Source of the DNA: Phycisphaerales bacterium
Lineage (GTDB): Bacteria > Planctomycetota > Phycisphaerae > Phycisphaerales > UBA1924
DNA: 64,000 nt
Direction of reading: 5' to 3'
Assembly: GCA_020853815.1 (NCBI GenBank)
Contig: JADYYE010000047.1
Coordinates: 45,113-109,112, forward strand
Numbering within the stretch: position 1 is the stretch's first letter; each line of letters starts with the position of its first letter. The translations under genes and the position numbers were made by a program. The notes beneath the pieces were generated by a model that was given only the letters and a program-made list of their open reading frames with translations, made no database searches and was not told where the DNA came from. Below, piece by piece: positions 53,179 through 61,490 of the stretch.

Positions 53179-55443
53179 TCAGGGCGCCGCCAAGAGTCGC
53201 GACGACATCGCGTAGACGATGAGCACCAGGAGGATCAGCCCCAGCCCGAACGCGATGAACCCCAGCGGGTGGATGACCTTGCGCCACTGCGTCCATTCGT
53301 CGCTCGATCGGATGCTGTCCAGCCGCCCCGCCGCCACCAGCCGGTCGTACCAGCGCTTCCGCTCGTGCAGCATCTCGGTCTTGCTGATCCGACCCGAGAA
53401 GATCACCGAATCGATCGGGAACTTCTCCGGGCGGAAGTGAACGTTGAAGAAGTGGAACGCGAAGATGAACCCCGCGGCGAGCAACGCCTCGTCGCTGTGG
53501 ATGATGAGCGCCACGTTGATGACCCACCCCGGCAGGAACCGCGTGAACGTCTCCGGGAACCACATCACCAGCCCCGAAACCCCGATCATCGCCACGCCCC
53601 AGAACACCGCGAGGTAGTCGAACTTCTCCCAGTACGTCCACTTGTCGAACTGCGGCTGCGGGCCCTTGCCGAAGAACCACTTCTGATGCGCCCACCAGTC
53701 CTTCACGTCCTGCACGTGCGGGTACGGCAGATCAGGCCCGAACACCACGCCCACCACCCGCTTGATCGTCACCCTCCCCTTGGCCGCGTCCTTGAACTGC
53801 GCCCGGTTCACATAACCGCGACGGAAGAGACTCCCGATGTGCAGCGTGAAGTACGCGAACGTGATGACCGCCCCCAGCCGGTGCAGCTGCGCCGCCGCCT
53901 CCACGCCCCCGATCCACTTCATCACCTCGTGCGCCCATGCGGTGTAATAAAACTTCAGCGGCATGCCCGTCGCGACCAAGAGCAGAAAGCTCGTCATCAC
54001 CAGCACATGCAGGAACCGATCGAACGGCTTGAAGCGGACGAAGTGCTCGGGGTCCTTGGCGCACGCCGCCTTGATCTTCTTGAACGCCTGGCGGTCGCGC
54101 ACATAGATGTACGCCGAACGAGCCAGCCACAAGATCGTGTGCGCCCCGAAGAACAGGAACGTGCCCACCACGATCATCGTCATGAAGATGAAGGTCCAGT
54201 ACAGCGTCGGGTAGAGCTCGCGGTTGGTGTGGTCGGCGTGCGCGATGTAGTCGGTGAACTTCGCCGTCGCCGTCGGGTGGCACTGCTGGCAGGTCTTCAG
54301 CTTGGCGTCGCCGAACAGGCGGCTCTTGGGGTCCTTGATCGGCACGATGTCGTGGTGCCCGTGGCAGTCATAGCACGCCGCCACCTTCGGCAGGCCCAGC
54401 TCCAGCGCCTTGCCGTGGAACGTCTCGCGGTAGTGCTCGATGCGGTCCTCGTGGCACTTGCCGCACCGATCGCCGCTGGCCAGCTTGAACGCGACCTGGT
54501 CCGGCTGGATGATCTCGTGGGCCGTGTGGCAGTCCGTACACACCGGCGCTTCTTTCTTTCCCTCCGCCGCCAGCTGCCCGTGGTAGCTCTGCTTGTAGAT
54601 ATTCAGGATGCCGACATGGCAGCGTCCGCACGTCTCGTACACGTTCGCGTGGTTGACGGGAGACCGCGGGTCGCTGACCGGATGCACCGCGTGGGCGCTG
54701 TGGCAGTCGGCGCACGTCGGCGCCGCCACCAGCCCCGATTGCGCGATCGCCTTCCCGTGCGCGCTGTGCAAGTACGCCTCGATGTGCTTGCGAGGCACGT
54801 AGCCGCTCGGCGTGTCCTTCAGGTGCTTCTCGTGGCACTCGGCGCACAAAAAGATGCTGTTCAGCCGGTGCTGCGGGCTCTTGGTGTCGCTCACCGCCAC
54901 GATCCGGTGCCCGCCGTGGCACGACGCGCACGTCGGCGCCAGCGGATCACCCTTCTTCAACGCCTCGTAGTGCGCGCCCGACGGGAACGCCTCCGCCGCC
55001 TTGGTGTGGCACGACGCCGCGCACGTCTTGGTGTTCAGCTTCGGTTCGTGCGGCAGCTTGGCCGCGTCCTCGTGGCAATCCACGCACTTGTTCTCGCGGT
55101 GAACGCTCCCCGCCAGCGCCTCATGCGCCACGAACAAGCCCGGACGCGTCGCCGGTTCGTCCCCCTTCAGCAGCGCCGCGTCCCCCGGCTTTTCCGGGAA
55201 CGCCTGCGAAGTGTCGTTGGGGTCCAAGAGCGTTCCCACCATCGACCGCCGCTCGCCCGGTCCCAGCGTTCCGATCTTTTCCTGCCCGTGGCATCGAAGA
55301 CAGCGACGATTCGCCGCGTCGCGCTCCGCCGTGTCAACCCCCTGAGCCGACGACCCCCCGGCCGCCATCGCAACCACCAGCGCCGCCAGCCATCCAGTCA
55401 CCCGTGCCCCCAGGAACCCCGTTTGAATCGTGTTGAGCGCCAT
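53179..55443 (-). CDS. Fused multihaem cytochrome c / cytochrome b561-type membrane protein (CbcL-like), first gene of operon
   Basis: This 754-residue protein has a signal peptide (MALNTIQTGFLGARVTGWLAALVVAMAAGGSSA), ten CXXCH motifs and one CX3CH (CAASCH), then a membrane domain with candidate haem-ligating His in FDRFLHVLVMTSF, AAAQLHRLGAV and TLHIGS. Domain order and motif spacing match the next gene, showing a tandem duplication. It is likely to take electrons from quinol and move them to the 15-haem cytochromes. The frame is open far upstream, but ATG 55443 starts a clean signal peptide. A consensus sigma-54 promoter lies about 110 bases ahead. Confidence 0.9.
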   Translation of the reverse strand: MALNTIQTGFLGARVTGWLAALVVAMAAGGSSAQGVDTAERDAANRRCLRCHGQEKIGTLGPGERRSMVGTLLDPNDTSQAFPEKPGDAALLKGDEPATRPGLFVAHEALAGSVHRENKCVDCHEDAAKLPHEPKLNTKTCAASCHTKAAEAFPSGAHYEALKKGDPLAPTCASCHGGHRIVAVSDTKSPQHRLNSIFLCAECHEKHLKDTPSGYVPRKHIEAYLHSAHGKAIAQSGLVAAPTCADCHSAHAVHPVSDPRSPVNHANVYETCGRCHVGILNIYKQSYHGQLAAEGKKEAPVCTDCHTAHEIIQPDQVAFKLASGDRCGKCHEDRIEHYRETFHGKALELGLPKVAACYDCHGHHDIVPIKDPKSRLFGDAKLKTCQQCHPTATAKFTDYIAHADHTNRELYPTLYWTFIFMTMIVVGTFLFFGAHTILWLARSAYIYVRDRQAFKKIKAACAKDPEHFVRFKPFDRFLHVLVMTSFLLLVATGMPLKFYYTAWAHEVMKWIGGVEAAAQLHRLGAVITFAYFTLHIGSLFRRGYVNRAQFKDAAKGRVTIKRVVGVVFGPDLPYPHVQDVKDWWAHQKWFFGKGPQPQFDKWTYWEKFDYLAVFWGVAMIGVSGLVMWFPETFTRFLPGWVINVALIIHSDEALLAAGFIFAFHFFNVHFRPEKFPIDSVIFSGRISKTEMLHERKRWYDRLVAAGRLDSIRSSDEWTQWRKVIHPLGFIAFGLGLILLVLIVYAMSSRLLAAP

Positions 55444-55555
55444 GCGTCGCCCCGTACGCCCGCCGCCGCGATCCGCGCTCCTCGCGTTCACGCCGACCAG
55501 CCCAGAACGGGCCCGGCGCAAAAAGCGCACTCTGAGCCCGCACGTCCAAACAAAG

Positions 55556-55571
55556 TGCAACAGTCGTGCCA
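55556..55571 (-). promoter_or_regulatory. Consensus-perfect sigma-54 promoter of the multihaem operon
   Basis: Read on the minus strand: TGGCACGACTGTTGCA, an exact match to TGGCACG-N4-TTGCA. Transcription should start near 55545, giving a leader of about 100 bases. It lies in the 594-base gap 55444-56037, where I see no gene. The 13-bp palindrome GGCTTC-a-GAAGCC at 55738-55750 is a weak candidate for an activator site. Confidence 0.85.
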
Positions 55572-55878
55572 CGCAGTTCCCGGCCGGCATCGGTCGAAAA
55601 CCCGTGGCGACAGGCACTTACAGTTGTTCAATTGACGGACATTCTCACCGCTGGGAGATTCGCGCCCGCCGCAGTCCAAAAAGTGATAAACCCCGCCCGC
55701 CCGCATCCGCGGCGCCGCGACTTCACACCCTTCGCTTGGCTTCAGAAGCCCGAGTCCGAAGAACGGCACCAGGCGTCCGACCGTGTGGCGCACCGATCTC
55801 CCTTTCGTGCCGCGCGGTCTTCTTCACGCCGAACGCGCACTCGCATCTGCAAGACCACGCACCAAGGTGTGTTCACCC

Positions 55879-55925
55879 AACCACTTGACCACCCGACCAC
55901 TCGACCACCTCTTCTCATCTCGTCT
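55879..55925. repeat. Intergenic GACCACT tandem motif with pyrimidine tract
   Basis: Four ACCAC units with 4-base spacers are followed by a C/T-rich tract, just 3' of pntB on the minus strand. It resembles the array at 19911-19952 in both sequence and position. Confidence 0.5.
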
Positions 55926-56037
55926 CTTCACATCGTCTCTCCGTCTCTTCTTCTCTTCCTCCCCCAAAGACCACGGGCCGAGGCGAAGCTCGAACGGAGC
56001 TCCGCATCGGCCCGCGGGGCGCGTCATCCATCCGCGT

Positions 56038-57513
56038 TCAATGCATCGACGCGCTCGGCGCCAGGTTCTTCACCAGCTCGCCGACCACCGCCTTCGCATC
56101 GCCGAACAACATCCGCGTCTTGTCCAGGAAGTAGAGCTCGTTGTCGATGCCCGCAAAGCCCGGGTTCTTGCTGCGCTTGACGGCGTACACCATCCGCGCC
56201 TTGTCCGCGTCGATGATCGGCATCCCATAGATCGGGCTGTTCTTGTCGTACCGCGCCGCCGGGTTCACCACGTCGTTGGCCCCCAGCACCAGGCACACGT
56301 CGCACACAGGCATGTCCTGGTTGATGTCGTCCATCTCCAGAAGGTCCGTGTACGGAATCTCCGCCTCGGCCAGCAGCACGTTCATGTGCCCCGGCATGCG
56401 ACCCGCCACCGGATGGATCGCAAACTTCACGTCCACCCCCTTCTTCTTCAGCTGGTCGTACAGCTCGCGCACCTTGTGCTGCGCCTGCGCCACCGCCATG
56501 CCGTACCCCGGCACCACCACCACCAGGCCCGCCTGGCCCATCATCGCCGCGGCGTCCTCCGGCGTCTCGGGCTTGTAGCTCTTCTGCTCGCCGCCCGCCG
56601 CCTTGGCCTGCACCTGCCCGAACGCCCCGAACAGCACGTTCGAGAACGAACGGTTCATCGCCTTGCACATGATGATCGACAGGATCAGGCCCGACGAACC
56701 GTCCAGCGCGCCCGCCACGATCAAGAGCTTGTTGTCCAGCACGAACCCCATCGCCACCGCGGCCAATCCCGCGTAGGCGTTCAGGATCGCGATCACCGTC
56801 GGCATGTCCGCCCCGCCGATCGGCATCACCAGCATCCAGCCGAAGTTCAACGCCAGGAACACGATCCCGAAGAAGATGTACGGCGCGTACGCCGCCGTCG
56901 GCTGCACGATCAGCACCGCCCCGCCCACCACCGCCACCCCGAACGCGATCAGGTTGACGATGTTCTGACCCGGATACACCCACGGCCGCTGCGGGATCCA
57001 CTTGACCTCCTGCAGCTTCGCCGCCGCGATCACCGAGCCCGTCAGCGTCAGATAGCCCAGCAGAACCTCGAGCACGATCGCCGCCACCCGGAAGCTGGTC
57101 AGCATCTCCGGCTCGTTGTGGAACCAGTACAGAAACTTCGCCGTTCCCACCAGGCCCGCCGCCAACCCGCCGAACGCGTGCGACAACGCCGTTCGCTGCG
57201 GGACCGCCGTCAGCGGCACGTTCGCCAGCCAGATGCCCGGCCACACCGACAGCGCCAGCGGGATGATGATCCAAAGATGCCGCGTCACGTCCGGCTTGGC
57301 CCACGTGAACAGCACCGCCATCGCCATCGCCGCCACGCCCGCGAACACGCCGCGCCGCGCCGTCTTGGGATCGCTCATCCAGTGCAGCGAGAAAATGAAG
57401 AGGCCGGCCGAGATCATGTAGGCCAGCTCGATGATGTCCTTCATGTTGGGCAACGACCAGCCCGCCGCCAGCGTGGCCGAGATCGTGTCAGAGATCGATG
57501 TCAGCGTTGTCAT
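56038..57513 (-). CDS. pntB: NAD(P) transhydrogenase subunit beta
   Basis: This 491-residue protein has an N-terminal membrane domain of about eight or nine helices and a C-terminal NADP(H)-binding domain with VVVVPGYGMAVAQAQHKVRELYDQL and GANDVVNPAARYDKNSPIYGMPI, both typical of PntB. It drives hydride transfer between NADH and NADP+ using the proton gradient. ATG 57513 overlaps the stop of the preceding small subunit. The frame extends upstream without homology. Confidence 0.96.
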   Translation of the reverse strand: MTTLTSISDTISATLAAGWSLPNMKDIIELAYMISAGLFIFSLHWMSDPKTARRGVFAGVAAMAMAVLFTWAKPDVTRHLWIIIPLALSVWPGIWLANVPLTAVPQRTALSHAFGGLAAGLVGTAKFLYWFHNEPEMLTSFRVAAIVLEVLLGYLTLTGSVIAAAKLQEVKWIPQRPWVYPGQNIVNLIAFGVAVVGGAVLIVQPTAAYAPYIFFGIVFLALNFGWMLVMPIGGADMPTVIAILNAYAGLAAVAMGFVLDNKLLIVAGALDGSSGLILSIIMCKAMNRSFSNVLFGAFGQVQAKAAGGEQKSYKPETPEDAAAMMGQAGLVVVVPGYGMAVAQAQHKVRELYDQLKKKGVDVKFAIHPVAGRMPGHMNVLLAEAEIPYTDLLEMDDINQDMPVCDVCLVLGANDVVNPAARYDKNSPIYGMPIIDADKARMVYAVKRSKNPGFAGIDNELYFLDKTRMLFGDAKAVVGELVKNLAPSASMH

Positions 57514-57926
57514 TTGGCCTGTCCCTCCGGCGCCGCATGGAACATCTTCAGCATGCGGTCGGTGATCATGAAGCCCGAGATGATGTTCGTCATCGACGCG
57601 AACAACGCGCACGCGCCCATCACCCGAACCCACGTCGGGTAGTGCTCACCGCCCGCGATCATGATCGAGCCCACCACCGCGATCGCCGAGATCGCGTTGG
57701 TCAGCGACATCAGCGGCGTGTGCAACAGACGCGACACCCGCCGGATCACCCCGATCCCGATGAACGTCGCCAGCATGAACGCGAACAGCATCGACACAAA
57801 GTCGAGCGGCTGCACCGCGTGCGCGCCGCCAACCCCGTCCGCAACTTGGCCCGCGCCCTGGACGGCCTGCTCCGCCGCCTGCGCGCCCAGCGCCCCAATC
57901 ACCTGACCTACGACCGGAAGAAGCAT
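57510..57926 (-). CDS. pntAB: NAD(P) transhydrogenase subunit alpha, membrane part
   Basis: This 138-residue protein corresponds to the membrane half of PntA: three or four helices including SMLFAFMLATFIGIGVIRRVSRLLHTPLMSLTNAISAI and ACALFASMTNIISGFMITDRMLKMF. An extra Gln/Ala-rich leader of about 40 residues precedes the conserved part. The split alpha subunit, encoded by two genes, is the arrangement seen in Rhodospirillum-like three-subunit enzymes. ATG has GAGGAG upstream. Confidence 0.93.
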   Translation of the reverse strand: MLLPVVGQVIGALGAQAAEQAVQGAGQVADGVGGAHAVQPLDFVSMLFAFMLATFIGIGVIRRVSRLLHTPLMSLTNAISAIAVVGSIMIAGGEHYPTWVRVMGACALFASMTNIISGFMITDRMLKMFHAAPEGQAK

Positions 57927-57953
57927 CGGTGGCTCCTCGATAATCCAACCCGG

Positions 57954-59105
57954 CTAAACCGCCGCGGTCTGGAGTAGTTCCTTCGTCTTGGCGTGCGTCA
58001 CCTCGCCCGCGTGCGCGACCGCCGCGCCCTTCAGAATGTCGTCGCTCATGTCCAGGTTGAACTTCTTGTCCTTCCAGAACGCCATCAGGAAGTTCAGCAT
58101 GTTCCGCGACCACAGCGTGCTCGCGTCGCTCGGCATGCTCGACGGGATGTTCAGCGGCCCGAGGATCTTCACGTGGCTGTCCTCCACCGTCGTCCCCGGC
58201 TTGGTCAGCTCGCAGTTCCCGCCGCCCTCCGCCGCCAGGTCGACGATCACCGAGCCCGGCTTCATCTTCCGCACCATCTCCGCCGTGATCAGCTTGGGCG
58301 CAAACACCCCGCCGATCAGCGCCGTCGTCACCACCATGTCCGACACCGCGCACTGCTGCACCAGCATCTCGCGCTGCTTTGCCTTGTCCTCCGCCGAGAG
58401 CTCCTTGGCATAGCCGCCGCCCGCCGACGCGCTCTGCGCCAGCTCGATCCCGACGTACTTGGCCCCCACGCTCTCGATCTGCTCTTTCACCTCCGGGCGC
58501 ACGTCCGTCGCGAACATCTGCCCGCCCAGACGCTTGCCCGTCGCGATCGCCTGCAGCCCCGCCACGCCCGCGCCGATCACGAAGATCTTGGCCGGGAAGA
58601 TCGTCCCCGCCGCCGTCATGAACATCGGGCAGTACTTCGCCAATTCGATCGCGCCCAAGAGGATGCCCTTGTACCCCACGATGTTCGCCATCGACGACAG
58701 CGTGTCCATCGCCTGGGCCCGCGTGGTGCGCGGGATCGCGTCGGTCGAGAACGCCGTCACGCCGCGCTCTGCCAAGGCCAGGATCACCCGCGGATTCCGC
58801 GTCGGCATCAACGAGCCCAGCAGCATCTGCCCCGATTGCAGGAGATCGATCTCGTTCCGCGGGCCGTCCGTGGTCGGGATGCCGATCTTCAGCACCATCC
58901 CCGCGCCCTCGATCACCTTGGCCGGCGTCTGCTCGATCGTCGCGCCCGCCGCCGTGTACAGCTCATCGCTGAAGTACGCGCTCTCGCCCGCGCCCGCCTC
59001 GACGCAGACGGAGAACCCCGCGGCGGTGAGCTTCTTGACCGACTCCGGCACCAGCGCCACCCGTCGTTCGCCCGCCGCCGTTTCCCGCAACACCGCGAGT
59101 TTCAT
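57954..59105 (-). CDS. pntAA: NAD(P) transhydrogenase subunit alpha, NAD-binding part
   Basis: This 383-residue soluble domain starts MKLAVLRETAAGERRVALVPESVKKLTAAGF and has the Rossmann motif FVIGAGVAGLQAIATGKRLGGQMFATDVRPEVKEQIESVGAKYV, then AEMVRKMKPGSVIVDLAAEGGGNCE, all characteristic of PntA/alanine-dehydrogenase-like folds. ATG 59105 has GAGG upstream. It is the first gene of the three-gene operon. Context with the NAD-reducing hydrogenase suggests supply of NADPH from H2. Confidence 0.95.
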   Translation of the reverse strand: MKLAVLRETAAGERRVALVPESVKKLTAAGFSVCVEAGAGESAYFSDELYTAAGATIEQTPAKVIEGAGMVLKIGIPTTDGPRNEIDLLQSGQMLLGSLMPTRNPRVILALAERGVTAFSTDAIPRTTRAQAMDTLSSMANIVGYKGILLGAIELAKYCPMFMTAAGTIFPAKIFVIGAGVAGLQAIATGKRLGGQMFATDVRPEVKEQIESVGAKYVGIELAQSASAGGGYAKELSAEDKAKQREMLVQQCAVSDMVVTTALIGGVFAPKLITAEMVRKMKPGSVIVDLAAEGGGNCELTKPGTTVEDSHVKILGPLNIPSSMPSDASTLWSRNMLNFLMAFWKDKKFNLDMSDDILKGAAVAHAGEVTHAKTKELLQTAAV

Positions 59106-59678
59106 GTGGACCTCGCTGAACAGGACCCCTGATGCTCCCGCCCGAAACTCGCTGATCGGGGTCCGGGGCCGAGCGGCCTCACCCGATCTGTTTCGGACAA
59201 GTCGATCCGAATGTCTACGAGTATACACACTTCCCGCGCCCCGTCTCAACCCCACGCCCCGATTCCACGCGTTGAAGAAAGGCCGGCCCGACGCGCACGC
59301 TCGCTCCCAGCGCGGATACGTCCATCGTGCAATCACACGGCGAACACGTTGCGATCGAAAACACGGCCAACTCGGGCGGCCGCGACGCCGCTTCCATGAA
59401 TTCAGGCACCCCACGCTCCCGCTTCACGACCCGTTCCAGGCCTGATTTGCCGAATGATTGACGGAATCATCTTCCCGTCGATTCGCGCTCCTGGCGTGCA
59501 AGCTCCACGCGACCGCGCCGGATGCGATCACACACCCGCCGCCGGCGGAGTCGCGGTGCGCCTAATTGTAGACTGTTATGTCTATTGATCCTGTTCATGG
59601 CTCGCTCGCGGCATTTATCGCAGGCCACGACGCGCCAACACCCGGACCGAGTGCGGACTCAACTCATGGGCGCCATTT

Positions 59679-59775
59679 GGAACCTCTGAGTATTTGGTGG
59701 CCCGCCTCTCCGAGGCGGTTTTTCAGCCGACTGGAAGCGGACCTCGCGGCTGAACTCGAATTGTTCAGAGGTTCC
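59679..59775. mobile_element. MITE-like element with terminal inverted repeats and 4-bp direct repeats
   Basis: The ends GGAACCTCTGA and TCAGAGGTTCC are perfect inverted repeats of 11 bases. The element is about 97 bp and is flanked by ATTT on both sides (59675-59678 and 59776-59779). Inside are two hairpins: CCGCCTC/GAGGCGG followed by five T (59702-59723), and TTCAGCCG/CGGCTGAA. It has no coding capacity. Size, ends and the flanking direct repeat suggest a non-autonomous transposable element; a structured RNA is the alternative. Confidence 0.55.
59702..59723 (+). terminator. Hairpin with T tract inside the MITE-like element
   Basis: CCGCCTC-tcc-GAGGCGG-TTTTT has the form of a plus-strand terminator. 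No plus-strand gene lies upstream within the gap, so its natural function is unclear. Confidence 0.5.
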
Positions 59776-59832
59776 ATTTGCCATCGCCGATGGTCGCAAC
59801 GTCACCCGTGTCTCACGAAGAAACGATACCGC

Positions 59833-61344
59833 TCAGTGCCCGCTCGGCGCGGCGTGCCCGTCGGCCTTCTTCGCGGGTTTCGACGCCGGCTTCGCCGCGG
59901 GCTTGGCCTTTTCATGCCCACCACCCGGTGCTTCGTGCCCGCCGGACTTGGGCGCGGGTTTCGCCGCCGGCTTGGCCGCGGCCTTCTCGTGCCCGCCCTC
60001 TTTCTTCTCCGGCTTCTTCTCGCCGTGACCGCCTCCCTCGCCGCCCTCTTCCGCGTTTTCCACCACGTGGATCGCCGCCGCCGGAACAAACGCCGGCGCC
60101 GGCGTGTGCAGCACCAGCACATAAAACCACACGCACACGCCCAGGAACGCCGTCCACAGGCCCACCCAGCCGATCGTGTCGCGCGTGCCGCCGCTTGCAT
60201 TCTTCAATGGCGACGACGCCAGCGCCAACGCCGACAACGCCGCACTCCCCGCCGCCGCCCCAACCTTCGATTTCAGCTTCGCCAGCGCGCTCGGCCCCTT
60301 CGCCTCAACCGCCACCGGCGCGGCCGACACCGCCGCCGCCTCAGCCGCAGCCTTTGAGACCGGCGCCGCCGGCTGCGCGACCGGCGCGGAAGTCTCCCGC
60401 GTGGCCGCGACGCCCTGAGTCGACGGTTCGCGATCCTCGATCGCGGCCGTCTCAGCATTGGCCCGCTCTTCTTCATGCTCGGTGCCCGGCGCGTCGGCGC
60501 TGCTCTCGCCGCCGTCGACCTTGGCCGCCGCCGCCTCCAGCTCCGCGTTCAGCGACTCGATCGTGCCGCCCGCGTCCTTGGACTCGCCGGAATCGGCGTC
60601 TGTCGCTTCCATTTCAAGCGACTCGACCGCCAGTTCCTCGCCAGCCCCTTGTCCGGCCGCGTTCGCGCCCGACAGAAGGCTGTCCAATTGATCCGCCAGC
60701 TCCGGCAATGGCTCTCCCGCCCCAGGCCCGTCCGCTTCCTCCGCGGACGCAACCGCAGCTTCGACGTCGGACGGCTCCGTTCCGTCCGGCGCGTCAACCG
60801 TGGCCGCCTCAGGACCACCTCCATCGGCGGCAGATTCTGCCGAGTTGATCGAATCAACAGGGATTTGCCCCAAGTCATTCTCCGGGGTCGAAGTTTGGTC
60901 TTCCCCTGTGTTCACCCGGTCCTCTAATGGATTGGCCCTAGACGCACCGGCCGCTTCTTGCGCTTCTGGCGCGCCCGATTCGGAAACCGGACCATCCCGG
61001 TCATCGGCGCTCGCCACGCCGGAATCCGAGATCGGGTCGTCCGGCAAGACCGGCTCGGCCGATGGTTCCACCCGCGTGGCGTCGATGGCATCCGCCCCAA
61101 CCCCGCCGTCGGCGAGGGGAGCATCGTGCGCAATGGGCGGCGGCTCGGTCTTCTTCGGAACGGGTTGGCCGTCGTCCAAAAGCTCCGTCCCCGCAAAAGA
61201 CGGCTTGGGCTTGCGGGCCTCGACCTCTTCGACGCTCACGGCGCCCTCATCCGTGATGACCTTTCCCGCGGCCATCTGGGCCAAGAGCTCGTCGACGTTC
61301 TCGTCGAGCGGATCGCGTTTCGGGTTGGAGTCATGCTTGCTCAT
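59833..61344 (-). CDS. Long acidic, low-complexity single-helix membrane protein
   Basis: I do not recognise a family. This 503-residue protein has a short N-terminal helix region (PLDENVDELLAQMAAGKVI), about 300 residues rich in Ala, Glu, Asp, Gly and Ser with little predicted structure, a single membrane helix near residue 400 (IGWVGLWTAFLGVCVWFYVLVL), and a Lys/Ala/Pro/His-rich repetitive tail (PAAKPA and GGHE units). The long acidic part is probably cytoplasmic and the basic tail outside. No other domain is visible. It is divergent from rsmE. Confidence 0.75.
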   Translation of the reverse strand: MSKHDSNPKRDPLDENVDELLAQMAAGKVITDEGAVSVEEVEARKPKPSFAGTELLDDGQPVPKKTEPPPIAHDAPLADGGVGADAIDATRVEPSAEPVLPDDPISDSGVASADDRDGPVSESGAPEAQEAAGASRANPLEDRVNTGEDQTSTPENDLGQIPVDSINSAESAADGGGPEAATVDAPDGTEPSDVEAAVASAEEADGPGAGEPLPELADQLDSLLSGANAAGQGAGEELAVESLEMEATDADSGESKDAGGTIESLNAELEAAAAKVDGGESSADAPGTEHEEERANAETAAIEDREPSTQGVAATRETSAPVAQPAAPVSKAAAEAAAVSAAPVAVEAKGPSALAKLKSKVGAAAGSAALSALALASSPLKNASGGTRDTIGWVGLWTAFLGVCVWFYVLVLHTPAPAFVPAAAIHVVENAEEGGEGGGHGEKKPEKKEGGHEKAAAKPAAKPAPKSGGHEAPGGGHEKAKPAAKPASKPAKKADGHAAPSGH

Positions 61345-61442
61345 GAGCGCACCAAAGCCTCATCGACCCGGCAGCACGATAACTCAAGCAAGCCCGGCAC
61401 GACAGGGACGTACGCCTCAAATCACACCCCTTTCTCACGCAA

Positions 61443-61478
61443 ATCAGGCCGATCCCCGAGGGGTATTCCCGGCCTGAT
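61443..61478. promoter_or_regulatory. Inverted repeat in the rsmE leader
   Basis: ATCAGGCCG and CGGCCTGAT are perfect 9-base arms around an 18-base loop that contains an inner CCCC-GA-GGGG stem. The repeat ends 12 bases before the rsmE ATG, where no purine-rich ribosome site is seen. It could control rsmE translation or the divergent promoter. Confidence 0.5.
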
Positions 61479-61490
61479 AAGCTCCACGCG

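Larger units (their letters stand above)
59106..59832. other. 727-base gene-free region
   Basis: The gap lies between the pntAA start and the stop of the acidic membrane protein. It holds a short AT-richer segment near 59565-59600 (around attgtagactgttatg) and the inverted-repeat element at 59679-59775. A plus-strand open frame covering it has no ribosome site, odd composition and runs antisense into the next gene, so it is not called. Nothing else is supported. Confidence 0.6.

Noticed and set aside
52771..55635. 954-codon plus-strand open frame
   Set aside because: Antisense shadow of the two c/b fusion genes, with Arg/His/Pro composition.
59578..60357. Plus-strand 259-codon frame through the MITE-like element
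   Set aside because: It runs antisense into the acidic membrane protein gene, changes composition abruptly and lacks a ribosome site.
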